Part shown: piece after piece, positions 16,284 through 25,401 of the stretch
Numbering within the stretch: position 1 is the stretch's first letter
How the letters are laid out: every line of letters begins with the position of its first letter
NCBI RefSeq assembly: GCF_000154905.1
Contig: NZ_GG770540.1
Location: forward strand, 1-64,000
Source of the DNA: Streptomyces sp. SPB074
Lineage (GTDB): Bacteria; Actinomycetota; Actinomycetes; Streptomycetales; Streptomycetaceae
DNA length: 64,000 nucleotides
Direction: 5' to 3'
Program-made: the position numbers and the translations under genes
Notes under the pieces: model-generated
Told to the model about the DNA's origin: nothing
Databases searched by the model: none
Seen by the model: only the letters and a program-made list of their open reading frames with translations

Positions 16284-17156
16284 GTGCCCTCTCCGCAAGC
16301 CTCCACGCTGCCGTCCTCCTTCTCCTGGCCGGACGACCGGCAGGTGGCCGTGATCGCCACGGTGGCGGTCGAACTGTGGTCCCACGGTAGTTGGCCCGTC
16401 TACGCACCGATGGCTGCAGCGTGGCCTCTCCCCGGCGCCCAGGACACTCACAGCGTCTCATGGGCCGAATACGGTGTCACCACCGGCGTGTGGCGCCTGC
16501 TGGACATCCTTCAGACGAAGGAAATGCGGGCCACCTTCGGCATCAACGGTCTGGTCGCCGAACGGTTCCCGGAAATTCTACGGGCGACCGGTGGAGCAGG
16601 GCACGAGATCGCAGCCCACTCCTACGCACAGGATGTGCTTCCCGCCTGCCTAGACGCCGCCGCCGAGCGCGCCAACATCGTCCGGTCGTGCGACCTCATC
16701 GAGGGTGTGACCGGACGCCGTCCCACAGGATGGATGAGTCCTCGTGCCACGGGCACCGCGCGGACCGTGGATCTGCTCGCCCAAGCCGGGCTCACATGGT
16801 CCGGCGACTTCAACGACGCTGACCTGCCCTACGTGCTGCACACACCGTACGGACCGGTGGTGGCCATCATGCACAGCGATGTCAGCGATGTGCGCACACC
16901 ATCGGGACCGGCCGCCTACCGCAGCCTGCTTGAGCAGCTGCTGGGTTGTCTGCTGGCCAGCGGGCGGCCCCAGATCCTCAATCTGACAGTGCATGCCCAC
17001 GTCGGCGGACGCCCGGCCATGGCTGACGCGATCGGGCGGGTCCTCGATTCAGTGCAGCAAGCCGGCGACCGGGTTTGGGTCGCCACCCATCAGCAAGTCG
17101 CCGAACATGTGCTGCGGCACACCGGCCACGCGACACAGCGCCAAGGAGCTTCGTGA
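16284..17156 (+). CDS. Polysaccharide deacetylase-family protein
   Basis: A 290-residue protein of the NodB-homology (CE4-like) fold: MRATFGINGLVAERFPEILR, then GHEIAAHSYAQDVL (the H-x4 metal-binding type motif), then TGRRPTGWMSPRATGTARTV. GTG at 16284 was chosen since GAAGGG lies about nine bases upstream; a GTG at 16269 overlapping the previous stop is the alternative. In metabolic operons such proteins are often amidohydrolase-like or puuE-like enzymes acting on C-N bonds rather than on sugars. The substrate is unknown. Confidence 0.8.
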   Translation: MPSPQASTLPSSFSWPDDRQVAVIATVAVELWSHGSWPVYAPMAAAWPLPGAQDTHSVSWAEYGVTTGVWRLLDILQTKEMRATFGINGLVAERFPEILRATGGAGHEIAAHSYAQDVLPACLDAAAERANIVRSCDLIEGVTGRRPTGWMSPRATGTARTVDLLAQAGLTWSGDFNDADLPYVLHTPYGPVVAIMHSDVSDVRTPSGPAAYRSLLEQLLGCLLASGRPQILNLTVHAHVGGRPAMADAIGRVLDSVQQAGDRVWVATHQQVAEHVLRHTGHATQRQGAS

Positions 17157-18154
17157 TGCCCAATACCCTAGTCATCGGTGGGACCGGCGCGATGGGCAGC
17201 CGGGTGGTGGCCCGGCTGCTCGACTCGACGGAAGTCACCGTCCTTGTGGCGACCCGGAATCCGTCGTCCGCCCGTGCCCAGGCGCTGTATGCCGAGGGCG
17301 GCGGTCGGGTACGCCTCGTCCAGTGCGATGTCGATGACGACGCGGTGATCCGTGAGGTGATGACGTCGGTCGACCGTGTCTTCTGCAACACCGACTTCTT
17401 CTCGTCCGGATCCGTGCAGGCCGAACACGACCAGGGGGTACGGATCCTTGAGGCAGCCCGCGCCGCCGGGGTCGGCCAATTCATCTGGTCATCGCTGGAC
17501 TACGCCGTCTTCCTGACGGGCGGCCGGGTCCCAGCGCCGCATTACGACAGCAAGGGGTCTGTCGCGGCACACATCGGTCTGCGGCGTGCGGACGAGATGA
17601 TGCGGAAAGAGCCAGATGGGTGGTACACCCACCACGTCTCGGTACTGACCACAGCGCCGTATTTCGAGAACTTCCAACTGCGGCTCGCTCCGCGGCCGGA
17701 GACACTCGCGGACGGCCGGGACGGGCTGGTGTTCGCCATTCCGCTCGGCAACGGACGCTACCCGCTGATCGGACTCGACGACATCGCCTGGTTCGCCAGC
17801 TTCGTCTTCGACAACTGGCACTCCTGGGGAGCGCGTGATCTCGCGGTCGCCGCGGACAGCCTGACCGGTGACCAGATCGCCGGGATCTTCGAACGGGTGA
17901 CGGGGAAGCCCGCCGCGTACGAGGCTATTCCGCTCGAAGCGGTGCGCTCCGGCATGGGCGAATTCGGGCACGACTTCGCGGGAATGTTCGAGTTCTTCCA
18001 GGACCGGGATGTCGTGGGCCTGGACAGGGACCTGCCCGCGCTGCGGGCCATGCATCCCGGACTGCAGGACTTCGAGGCATGGCTGCGGTCCACCCGATGG
18101 GACGGCGCCGAGCGCGACGTGCAGAAATACCCCAGAAAGCTGGACCTGCAATGA
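17156..18154 (+). CDS. NmrA-like NAD(P)-binding protein
   Basis: A 332-residue protein with an N-terminal Rossmann motif (TLVIGGTGAMGSRVVARLL). The NmrA/atypical short-chain dehydrogenase pattern follows (VRLVQCDVDDDAVIREVM, AGVGQFIWSSLDYAV, PAPHYDSKG). It lacks the usual YxxxK pair, as NmrA-type members do, so it may be an NADP-sensing or isoflavone-reductase-like protein. The ATG overlaps the previous stop (TGATG), and CAAGGAG precedes it. Confidence 0.82.
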   Translation: MPNTLVIGGTGAMGSRVVARLLDSTEVTVLVATRNPSSARAQALYAEGGGRVRLVQCDVDDDAVIREVMTSVDRVFCNTDFFSSGSVQAEHDQGVRILEAARAAGVGQFIWSSLDYAVFLTGGRVPAPHYDSKGSVAAHIGLRRADEMMRKEPDGWYTHHVSVLTTAPYFENFQLRLAPRPETLADGRDGLVFAIPLGNGRYPLIGLDDIAWFASFVFDNWHSWGARDLAVAADSLTGDQIAGIFERVTGKPAAYEAIPLEAVRSGMGEFGHDFAGMFEFFQDRDVVGLDRDLPALRAMHPGLQDFEAWLRSTRWDGAERDVQKYPRKLDLQ

Positions 18155-18217
18155 CATTTCCCCGGAAGGAAGGGAACACCGTCTACGAGCGGCTGAACGC
18201 CGGCATTGAGCTGTACT
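18151..18217 (+). pseudogene. 5' end of a gene cut by an IS
   Basis: The ATG at 18151 shares ATGA with the stop of the NmrA-like gene and opens a frame of 22 codons (MTFPRKEGNTVYERLNAGIE) that then runs into the IS at 18218. The coupling shows that the operon had at least a fourth gene, whose remainder is not next to the other IS border. The family cannot be told from so short a piece. Confidence 0.55.
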
Positions 18218-18275
18218 GAGATGCGTGGAGTCCCTGATGCCAGGGTTACGATCCTGGCGAAGGAGATCCACATCA

Positions 18276-18596
18276 GTGCCAGCACCACGGAAATACCCCG
18301 ATGGACTACGTGAGCGCGCGATCCGAGAGGTCCGCACCACCGGCCGGCCCGTCGCGCACGTCGCGAAGGATCTCGGCATCCACAAGGAAGCCCTGCGCGG
18401 CTGGGTCCGCCAGGCCGAGGCGGACGCCGGCGAACGTGAGGACCGGCTGAGCACGGCCGAGCTCGACAAACTCCAGCAACTCCGCAAGGAGAACGCCCAG
18501 TTGAGGAGGGCCAATGAGATCCTGAAGGCCGCTGGTGTTTTTGCCCAGGAGATCGACCGTCCCCGGACGAGGCCGAGCAGGTGGCCGAGCAGGTGA
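18276..18596 (+). CDS. IS3-family OrfA (second type)
   Basis: About 106 residues, GTG start with AAGGAG ten bases upstream. It has a helix-turn-helix (REVRTTGRPVAHVAKDLGIH with ALRGWVRQAE) and a coiled-coil C-terminus (KLQQLRKENAQLRRANEILK). A GTTTTTGCCC run near 18536 could be the frameshift site to OrfB. Confidence 0.82.
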   Translation: MPAPRKYPDGLRERAIREVRTTGRPVAHVAKDLGIHKEALRGWVRQAEADAGEREDRLSTAELDKLQQLRKENAQLRRANEILKAAGVFAQEIDRPRTRPSRWPSR

Positions 18597-19477
18597 TCGA
18601 CCACCTGCGAGCGAAGGGCCTCGGGGTCGATCCCGTCTGCCGGGAGCTGGACCTGTCGCCGTCGACGTACTTCGCCCGCAAGAAGCGCCCGAAGTCCGCC
18701 CGCCGGCGCCGGGACGAACAGATAGTGCCTATGATCGAGCAGATCCACGTCGAGTCCGGCGGCACCTACGGAGCCCGCCGGATCACCCGCGCCCTGCGGC
18801 GCAAGGGAGCCGAGGTGGCCCGCTGCACCATGGAGCGGCTGATGGCCGAGCTCGGCATCGAGGGCGTCATCCGCGGCCAGCGCAGGCGGACCACGGTGTC
18901 CGAACCGTCGGCGCCCAGGCCGCCGGACCTGGTCGAGCGGGACTTCACCGCCGACGGTCCCGACCAGCTCTGGGTCGCCGACATGACCTATGTCAGGACC
19001 TGGTCCGGCTGGGCTTACGTCGCCTTCGTCCTGGACATGTTCTCCCGCATGATCGTCGGCTGGCAGATCGCGAACCATACGCGGACCGAACTGCCCCTGA
19101 ACGCACTGGAGATGGCGCTCTGGCTTCGACGGATCAAGAAGGGCTCCGGCCTGGTCCATCACTCCGACAGGGGGTCGCAATACGTGTCAATTCGCTGCAC
19201 CGAGCGGCTGTCCGATATCGGCGCCTCCGCGTCGGTCGGCTCCGTCGCGGACTCGTACGACAACGCCATGGCCGAGGCGCTGAACGGCACCTTCAAGGCG
19301 GAGCTGATCGAGATGCAGGGCCCATGGAAGGACGTCGAGCAGGTCGAGCGAGCGATCTTCCAGTGGATCACGTGGTACAACGAAGAACGCCTCCACTCCG
19401 CCCTCGATTACGTACCGCCCACCGAGTACGAACGGGACTTTTGGCAGAGCCTGGAACAAGTCCCGCAGTCCGCCTGA
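18581..19477 (+). CDS. IS3-family transposase OrfB (second type)
   Basis: A 298-residue integrase-core protein: HTH_21 region (GGTYGARRITRALRRKGAEV), then DDE motifs in VADMTYVRTWSG, LVHHSDRGSQYVSIR and YDNAMAEALNGTFKAELIE. It overlaps OrfA by 16 bases. It appears intact. Confidence 0.88.
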   Translation: MAEQVIDHLRAKGLGVDPVCRELDLSPSTYFARKKRPKSARRRRDEQIVPMIEQIHVESGGTYGARRITRALRRKGAEVARCTMERLMAELGIEGVIRGQRRRTTVSEPSAPRPPDLVERDFTADGPDQLWVADMTYVRTWSGWAYVAFVLDMFSRMIVGWQIANHTRTELPLNALEMALWLRRIKKGSGLVHHSDRGSQYVSIRCTERLSDIGASASVGSVADSYDNAMAEALNGTFKAELIEMQGPWKDVEQVERAIFQWITWYNEERLHSALDYVPPTEYERDFWQSLEQVPQSA

Positions 19478-19779
19478 ACCAACATCACCGGACTCTACGA
19501 AACTCGGGACAGCTCATCCCAGCCACCCAACTTTCATCTGGCCGGAAGAAGGCTAGGCCATGCGCCTCTGCCATATAAGATCACCCGACCATGCCTGATG
19601 AACGATCAGCCCAGCCGAGCGCGCTCCGGTCCCGCCGCGAGACCACGGCGCAGCTCCAGGCGGGCTCCCCCTCCGGAGGCCTCACGCCGACCGTTGTGTC
19701 CCCTGCCGTGACTTACCGGCGGCACCCGCTGGGCCCGCCCGCGTCAGCCTGCGAATCCGAGCCAACTCAAGGGCTATCC

Positions 19780-21369
19780 ATGGCACGTTCTCCCGCGCCT
19801 TCGGGCGCCCCACCCAGCAGGCCCCACCTCTGGTGGGCGGCTCTTCTGTTCACCGTCGTACCGCTCGTGTTCGGAGTGTTCTCCACGGGTCGGCTGTCCG
19901 GCACGCTGGCTGTTGTCTACGCCGCGTCGGCAGTGTTGGCCCTTGTCTGTCTCATCTCCCTGCGGGCACGGCATCTGAAGGCCGGCACAGATACCGCTCG
20001 TCTGCGGACGGAGTCTCAGGCCCAGAAGGCGGAGGCGGCCCGCCAGGACGCGGAGTGGCGGCAGTACATCGGCCGTCAGTTGGAACTGGTTGTCGAGGAG
20101 GTCGGTCATCTGGCCTCCGAGCGGCTGCCCGCAGCCCTCGCGAAGCGTGAAATTCCCCCACCGCGGCATGGCGCCCCACAGCTGGGCGCGGTCCTCGCGG
20201 ATGGCCTGGAGCGGTTGCTCTCGCAGGTCTCCACCGCGGTGGAGGAGCGTGAGGAGTCCCATCGGCGCGCACTGATCGAACTCGCGAACCGCGTCCAGAC
20301 CTCCGCTCACCGGATTCAGGCCACCATCACAGGAGTGACCGAGCGCTATCCGGGCGACGCGGATCTCCTCGAAGCCACGATGCAGGTGGACCATGCGGCC
20401 ACCCAGCAGGCACGACATGCCCAGAGTCTGAAGGTGCTGTGCGGTGAGTGGCCCGGGCAGCAGTGGCAGAGGCCGCTCGCCCTGGTCGACGTGGTCAGGG
20501 CAGCTTCCGGAAGGATCGTTTCCTTCAAACGCGTCGAAGTGACGGGCGATCCCGATGTCGGCATTGCAGCTCCGCTCGTAGAGCCCCTCATTCATCTCCT
20601 CGCGGAACTGCTCGCCAACGCCACGGAGTACAGCCCGCCGAGAACCGGTGTGCCCGTCACCGTCCGGACGGTGCAGCGCGGGGCAGTCATCGAGGTGGAC
20701 GACGGCGGACTCGGACTCGACGAGTACCGACTGGCCGAAGCACGCGAGGTCGCCTCCGGCCTCCGGCTCCTCGGCGTCGGCGACGTCGGGGAGATCCCGC
20801 AGACCGGTTTCGCGGTTGTCGGACGCTTCGCCCGGCGGCACGGCCTCGGCGTCGATCTGGGGCCGTCTCCGTACGGTGGTGTGCGTGCGGTCGTTCTCGT
20901 ACCGGTGGAACTGCTCACGGCCCTCCCCCCGGCAGGCGCACCGGCGGCCACACGTGTTCCCGCCCGGCCCGCGCCACCGGACCCAAAGGAGCGCCGGGCC
21001 CCGGCCGCCCGTTCGCCGCAGCCTATGACGGAGTCCACCGCATCCTCGCCGGCACCGGCACGCGGCGGCCCTCTCGCACCTCCCTCCGAACACTGCGGGT
21101 CCTCTCCGTCGGAGGAGCCCCCGCGCCGCCCCTCCCGCAGACTGCCGCAGCGCCGCTCCCGGCGCGACGGCCCGACGCCCCAGGTTCAGGCGGAGCCAAC
21201 GGCTGTTACCCCACCCGGTTCACCGGAAGACGCCGGCGACTGGATGGAGCAGTTCTTCGAGGGTGGCCGCGCCGAGACTTCGTTGACCGGTGCCCATGAC
21301 GAGTACACGTACGGCAACGACCACGGTCTATCCGCCACCCACCCAGATTCGACAGAAGGACAGACCTGA
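19780..21369 (+). CDS. cvnA: Conservon sensor-like ATPase CvnA
   Basis: A 529-residue protein. Two N-terminal membrane segments (LWWAALLFTVVPLVFGVF and LAVVYAASAVLALVCLISL) are followed by a coiled linker. A histidine-kinase-like ATP-binding domain lies at about residues 270-390 (HLLAELLANATEYSPP, DDGGLGLDEYRL, GFAVVGRFARRHGLGVDLG). The C-terminal 140 residues are low-complexity proline/arginine/serine. This is the nitrate-sensor-like kinase of the cvn system, which acts at the membrane with CvnB-D as a GPCR-like switch. The ATG at 19780 (AAGGGC upstream) was chosen over 19591, which adds 63 unlikely residues. Confidence 0.85.
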   Translation: MARSPAPSGAPPSRPHLWWAALLFTVVPLVFGVFSTGRLSGTLAVVYAASAVLALVCLISLRARHLKAGTDTARLRTESQAQKAEAARQDAEWRQYIGRQLELVVEEVGHLASERLPAALAKREIPPPRHGAPQLGAVLADGLERLLSQVSTAVEEREESHRRALIELANRVQTSAHRIQATITGVTERYPGDADLLEATMQVDHAATQQARHAQSLKVLCGEWPGQQWQRPLALVDVVRAASGRIVSFKRVEVTGDPDVGIAAPLVEPLIHLLAELLANATEYSPPRTGVPVTVRTVQRGAVIEVDDGGLGLDEYRLAEAREVASGLRLLGVGDVGEIPQTGFAVVGRFARRHGLGVDLGPSPYGGVRAVVLVPVELLTALPPAGAPAATRVPARPAPPDPKERRAPAARSPQPMTESTASSPAPARGGPLAPPSEHCGSSPSEEPPRRPSRRLPQRRSRRDGPTPQVQAEPTAVTPPGSPEDAGDWMEQFFEGGRAETSLTGAHDEYTYGNDHGLSATHPDSTEGQT

Positions 21370-21371
21370 TC

Positions 21372-21779
21372 ATGAGCTACGTGGAAAGCCCTCAGCAGCG
21401 TGGATGGATGCTGGCTGAGGTCACGGCGGTGCCAGGAGTGCGGCAGGCCATCGTGTTCAGCGCGGACGGGCTGCTGCTGGCCAGTTCGGACGGAATCGAC
21501 AGAGATTCGGCCGACCGGCTGTCGGCCAACTGTTCCGGGTTGCAGTCCTTGGGACGCAGCCTGGGCAGGGAGTTCGGAGAGGATGGCGGGGCCGTACACC
21601 AGCAGATGGTGGAGTTCAAAGGCGGCTTCCTCTTCATGCGGAGTGCCAACGGCGCACACCTCGCGGTGGTGACGGGACCGGTCGTCGATCCCAAGCTGGT
21701 CGCCCGGCAGATGCAGGCCCAGGTCATGAAGATCGGAGCCCACAACCTCAGCAGTCCGCCGCGACAGGGGTCCGCGTGA
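21372..21779 (+). CDS. cvnB: Roadblock/LC7-domain protein CvnB
   Basis: A 135-residue Roadblock/LC7 protein (QRGWMLAEVTAVPGVRQAIV, LLLASSDGIDRDSADRL, GGFLFMRSANGAHLAVV). It starts two bases after the cvnA stop. In conservons this protein is the presumed regulator of the GTPase CvnD and docks on CvnA. It has normal family length and looks intact. Confidence 0.9.
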   Translation: MSYVESPQQRGWMLAEVTAVPGVRQAIVFSADGLLLASSDGIDRDSADRLSANCSGLQSLGRSLGREFGEDGGAVHQQMVEFKGGFLFMRSANGAHLAVVTGPVVDPKLVARQMQAQVMKIGAHNLSSPPRQGSA

Positions 21780-22144
21780 CGGCGTCCGGACAGGATTCGT
21801 TCCCGGACGGTGCGGTTCGTCCTTACGTCATCACCCGAGGGCGCTCGCGGCCCAGTCGTAACACCGTCGGGGTCGAGACCCTCCTGATCGTGGCCGACGC
21901 GCACAAGCCGCTGCCAGTCACGGCCACCCGGGAGGAACTCGCGCTGATGCGCATGTGCGAGCGGCTTATTTCTCTGGTGGAAGCTGCCGCTCATCTCTCG
22001 CTGCCGGTCAGTCTCATGAAGGTACTGGCGTCTGACCTCGTGGACAGCGGTCATCTGTCCGCGCGGTCCGGCGTCCCGCAGGCCGCTCTGCCCGACAGCC
22101 ATTTGCTTCAGGAGGTACTGGATGGGCTCCGCAGGCTCGTCTGA
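21776..22144 (+). CDS. cvnC: DUF742 protein CvnC
   Basis: A 122-residue DUF742 protein with the family start (RPYVITRGRSRPSRNTVGVE) and a winged-helix-like C-terminal part (LSLPVSLMKVLASDLVDSGH). It overlaps cvnB by four bases and cvnD by 23. It is a standard member of the cvnABCD set. Confidence 0.9.
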   Translation: MTASGQDSFPDGAVRPYVITRGRSRPSRNTVGVETLLIVADAHKPLPVTATREELALMRMCERLISLVEAAAHLSLPVSLMKVLASDLVDSGHLSARSGVPQAALPDSHLLQEVLDGLRRLV

Positions 22145-22730
22145 TCGTTATCTGCCCGAAACCGTCCAGCAAGCCGCCAAAATCCTCGTCGTGGGTGCCT
22201 TCGGTGTGGGCAAGACGACGCTCGTCGGGTCCGTCAGCGAGATCGAACCGCTGCGCACCGAAGAGGTCATGACTGTGGCGAGCGTCGGCATCGACGATCT
22301 GGCCGGCATGAGTACCAAGTCCACGACCACCGTCGCCATGGACTTCGGCAGAATCACGCTCAGCTCCCGACTGGTGCTCTACTTGTTCGGAATGCCGGGG
22401 CAGCGCCGGTTCTGGGATTTGTGGGAAGGACTATCCGAGGGCGCCATCGGGGTGCTCGTCCTCATCGACACCCGTCGGCTGGAGGACAGCTTCGACGTCC
22501 TGGAGCAACTGGAGATCCGCGGGCTGCCCTTCGCCGTCGCGGTCAACCAGTTCCCCGACAGCGACCAGTACTCGGTGGAGGAACTGCGCGGCGCCCTTGA
22601 TCTCCTGCCCGACACACCTATTGTCACCTGCGACGCACGCCAATCCAGTTCGTCGGTCGGTTCTCTGGTGAGCCTTGTGGAGTACGTATCGGGCAACCGA
22701 AGTGCGGCCGCCTGGGAGACCATCTCATGA
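22122..22730 (+). CDS. cvnD: Ras-like GTPase CvnD
   Basis: A 202-residue small GTPase. The P-loop is GAFGVGKTTLVG. A TTTVAMDFGRI segment stands at switch I, FGMPGQRRFW gives the G3-like region and AVNQFPD replaces the NKxD base-specificity motif, as is normal in CvnD proteins. It would cycle between nucleotide states under CvnB control. The stop overlaps the P450 start (ATGA). Confidence 0.9.
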   Translation: MGSAGSSDRYLPETVQQAAKILVVGAFGVGKTTLVGSVSEIEPLRTEEVMTVASVGIDDLAGMSTKSTTTVAMDFGRITLSSRLVLYLFGMPGQRRFWDLWEGLSEGAIGVLVLIDTRRLEDSFDVLEQLEIRGLPFAVAVNQFPDSDQYSVEELRGALDLLPDTPIVTCDARQSSSSVGSLVSLVEYVSGNRSAAAWETIS

Positions 22731-23989
22731 GCCTCACACCACCACCCGCATGCCCGGCACACAGCACACAGTCCACCGGGCTGATGCCTCTGTCGGCGGC
22801 CGTGGGGTCGGGGGACCCGCAGGCCGCCTACCGCAGGCTGCGTGACGAGTGGGGCAATGTCGCCAAGGTCGAACTGGAACCGGGTGTACCCGCCTGGCTC
22901 GTCCTCGGCTACCGGGAACTCCTGACCATCACCCGGCAGGAACAGTTGTTCTCCCGCGACGCCCGCAACTGGCGCGATCTCAACGACGGCCTCGTGCCAC
23001 TCCATTCAGGCCTTCTTCCGATGATGGCCTGGCGGGCGAACGTCATCGGTGCCGACGGCCCGGAGCATCGTCGGCTGCGCATGCCGCTCGACAACGCTGT
23101 CGCAAGGATGGACCAACGGCGGGTCCGCCGGGAGGTGGAGGCCCTCTGCACAGAGCTCATCGCCGAGTTCTCGCCGCGCGGCCGTGCGGATCTGGTGAAC
23201 GAGTACGCGACCGTCGTGCCCATGCTGTCGCTTGCCTCGCTCTTCGGTCTGGACACCACAGAGGGACGGGAGTTGCTGGACGCCCTCATCGCACTGTTCG
23301 GCAGCGCCGACAACTCGCAGAGCGGCAACAGGACCTTCGAGCAGATCATCCTGGACACCGTGCGTGAGCGGCGGCGCAACCCTACTAGTGACATGACCAC
23401 GGCGTTCGTCAGCGATCCGAACCTGCACAATGAGGCGGAGCATCTCCAGTCGGTCGTCGTGATGATCTCGGCGGGCAATGAGACGGTGACGGCCTGGATC
23501 TCCCACACGCTACGACTGATGCTCACCGATCCGCGGTTCGCCGCGCGCCTACGCGGCGGCCGACTCGGTATCGACGACGCGCTGGACGAGGCGCTGTGGC
23601 GCGATCCTCCCATGAACAACATGCCTGCCAGATACGCGTTGCACGACACCGAGCTGGGTGGTCACGTCATCCAGCGCGGCGACTGTCTGATTCTCGGTCT
23701 GTGCGGCGCCAACGACGACCCAGCGATCCGCCCCGGGAGCGACGAGGAGAGCTGGGGAAACCGAGCGCATCTCGCCTTCTCCGCCGGTCCGCATGTCTGC
23801 CCCGCGCAGGTTCCCGCCCGGCTGATCACCCGTACAGCGGTGCAGACCGCCCTGCACCTGCTGCCGGACATGCGGCTCAGCATCCCGGCAGAAGAGGTGA
23901 CGTGGCGCCCCTCTCCCTGGACACGGGTGCCGGTGTCGCTTCCCGCAGAGTTCTCTGCCTCCCGCATCGCCACCGGCATCCGCCGGTGA
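22727..23989 (+). CDS. CYP157-like cytochrome P450 with ExxW in place of ExxR
   Basis: A 420-residue P450 coupled to cvnD. The heme-cysteine loop is FSAGPHVCPAQ and the oxygen-binding I-helix is VVMISAGNETVT. The K-helix reads DEALWRDPP, so Trp stands where the ExxR arginine should be. This departure is known for the actinobacterial CYP157 family, which occurs in conservons next to a CYP154 gene. The next gene is the matching partner type. Without Arg the E-R-R triad is missing, so the fold or redox use may differ. The substrate is unknown. Confidence 0.85.
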   Translation: MSLTPPPACPAHSTQSTGLMPLSAAVGSGDPQAAYRRLRDEWGNVAKVELEPGVPAWLVLGYRELLTITRQEQLFSRDARNWRDLNDGLVPLHSGLLPMMAWRANVIGADGPEHRRLRMPLDNAVARMDQRRVRREVEALCTELIAEFSPRGRADLVNEYATVVPMLSLASLFGLDTTEGRELLDALIALFGSADNSQSGNRTFEQIILDTVRERRRNPTSDMTTAFVSDPNLHNEAEHLQSVVVMISAGNETVTAWISHTLRLMLTDPRFAARLRGGRLGIDDALDEALWRDPPMNNMPARYALHDTELGGHVIQRGDCLILGLCGANDDPAIRPGSDEESWGNRAHLAFSAGPHVCPAQVPARLITRTAVQTALHLLPDMRLSIPAEEVTWRPSPWTRVPVSLPAEFSASRIATGIRR

Positions 23990-24050
23990 CACCTTCGATC
24001 CCCGCCGGACCTGCGGCCACGGCTGCGGGTCCCGTAACCTGGAGCAACGT

Positions 24051-25298
24051 ATGACGCGTACAGCTTCCTCCGAGGGGCACATACCGGTCATCGCTCTCGA
24101 CCCCCGCGGAACAGACCACCACGCTGAAGCCGCCCGACTTCGCGAACTCGGCCCCGTGGTCCGTGTCCGGCTTCCCGGCAACGTCATGGCCTGGTCGGTC
24201 ACAGAACATGCCCTGCTCAACGACATGATCGCCGACCCACGTTTCAGCAAGGACTGGCGCAACTGGAGTGCCATCATCCGTGGCGAGATCGAGGACGGCT
24301 GGCCGCTCATAGGCATGGTGAAAGTGACCAACATGGTCACATCCGACGGCCAGGAACACCGGCGGCTTCGCAAACTGGTCACCCAGACCTTCACCCCACG
24401 TCGCGTCCAGGAGATGCGCCCACGGATCGAGCACATCATCGACGACCTTCTCGACGCGCTTCCCGACCGGGCGGACGTTGACGGCAGTGTGGACCTGCGC
24501 AGGCACTTCGCGCACCCTGTACCGATGCAGGTCATCTGCGAGTTGTTCGGCGTCCCTGCGCACGAGCGTCGGCGGCTCCAGGAGTTGATGGACAACATAT
24601 TCCGCTCGGACCTGCCTCCCGAAGAGGTCACCGCTAGCCAGATCGAGCAGTACCAACTGCTGGGCCGGGTCGTGGAGGCCCGCCGCGATGATCCCGGTGA
24701 TGACCTCACCAGCGCGCTCATCGCCGCGCGTGAGGCGGACCCCGACGCGCTGAGCGAGGAGGAGCTCGTCGGCACTCTCCTGCTGATGCTGTCGGCGGGG
24801 CAGGAGACCACACTGAGCCTCATCACCAACGCGGTACGCGCACTGCTGACCCATCCTGATCAGCGCGCTCTCGCCACGGGTGGGGACGCCTCGGTCTGGG
24901 CGGACGTGGTGGAGGAGACCCTGCGCTGGGACGCGCCGATCGGCAACTTCCCCTTCCGCTACCCGTTGGAGGACGTGGAGATCGCCGGGGTCCCCATCCC
25001 CAAGGGCGAAGCGATCATGGCCCCGTATAGCGCAGTCGGCCGCGACCAGCGCCAACACGGTTCCGATGCGGACCGGTTCGACATCACCCGTGAGCGGCAC
25101 AGGCACCTGGCATTCAGCCACGGCCCTCACTTCTGCCTCGGGGCCCCGCTGGCACGCCTGGAGGCCGGGCTGGCCATCCCGGCCGTCTTCCGACGCTACC
25201 CGGACCTCTCGTTGGCGGTCGACCCCGGCGCACTGGTCCCCGTACCGTCCCTCTTCTCCAACAGCTCCTCGACCCTGCCGGTACGCCTCGGCAACTGA
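24051..25298 (+). CDS. CYP154-like cytochrome P450
   Basis: A 415-residue P450 with all standard motifs: I-helix LMLSAGQETTLS, K-helix EETLRWDAP (ExxR intact) and heme loop FSHGPHFCLGAPLARLE. It begins 61 bases after the CYP157-like gene and ends just before a strong terminator, closing the conservon operon. CYP154 enzymes hydroxylate macrolide or steroid-like substrates; the substrate here cannot be predicted. No ferredoxin gene is in this operon, so electrons must come from elsewhere, possibly the ferredoxin at 47147. Confidence 0.87.
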   Translation: MTRTASSEGHIPVIALDPRGTDHHAEAARLRELGPVVRVRLPGNVMAWSVTEHALLNDMIADPRFSKDWRNWSAIIRGEIEDGWPLIGMVKVTNMVTSDGQEHRRLRKLVTQTFTPRRVQEMRPRIEHIIDDLLDALPDRADVDGSVDLRRHFAHPVPMQVICELFGVPAHERRRLQELMDNIFRSDLPPEEVTASQIEQYQLLGRVVEARRDDPGDDLTSALIAAREADPDALSEEELVGTLLLMLSAGQETTLSLITNAVRALLTHPDQRALATGGDASVWADVVEETLRWDAPIGNFPFRYPLEDVEIAGVPIPKGEAIMAPYSAVGRDQRQHGSDADRFDITRERHRHLAFSHGPHFCLGAPLARLEAGLAIPAVFRRYPDLSLAVDPGALVPVPSLFSNSSSTLPVRLGN

Positions 25299-25335
25299 TG
25301 CTCCGCGGTCTGCCCCGCTCGTCGGGCAATGCCAG

Positions 25336-25367
25336 GAGCTCCCCCGCACCGCTGCGCGGGGGAGCTC
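25336..25367 (+). terminator. Terminator of the conservon operon
   Basis: Perfect 12-bp stem GAGCTCCCCCGC / GCGGGGGAGCTC with an 8-base loop, starting 38 bases after the second P450 stop. Confidence 0.75.
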
Positions 25368-25401
25368 TGCCCGTCGCGCGGTAGCCCGCCGCGCCGCCAC
25401 C

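Larger units (their letters stand above)
18218..19505 (+). mobile_element. IS3-family element (second type)
   Basis: About 1,288 bp with imperfect inverted ends GAGATGCGTGGAGTCC / GGACTCTACGAAACTC (13 of 16 match) and two overlapping genes. No target duplication is evident. It separates the aldehyde dehydrogenase operon from the conservon. Confidence 0.8.

Noticed and set aside
14767-16461. Minus-strand frame of 564 codons
   Set aside because: Antisense to the aldehyde dehydrogenase gene.
17489-19180. Long minus-strand open frame (563 codons)
   Set aside because: Antisense to the NmrA-like gene and the IS3 genes, which have clear family motifs.
23549-25400. Two long minus-strand frames over the P450 genes
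   Set aside because: Antisense to two P450 genes with complete motifs.
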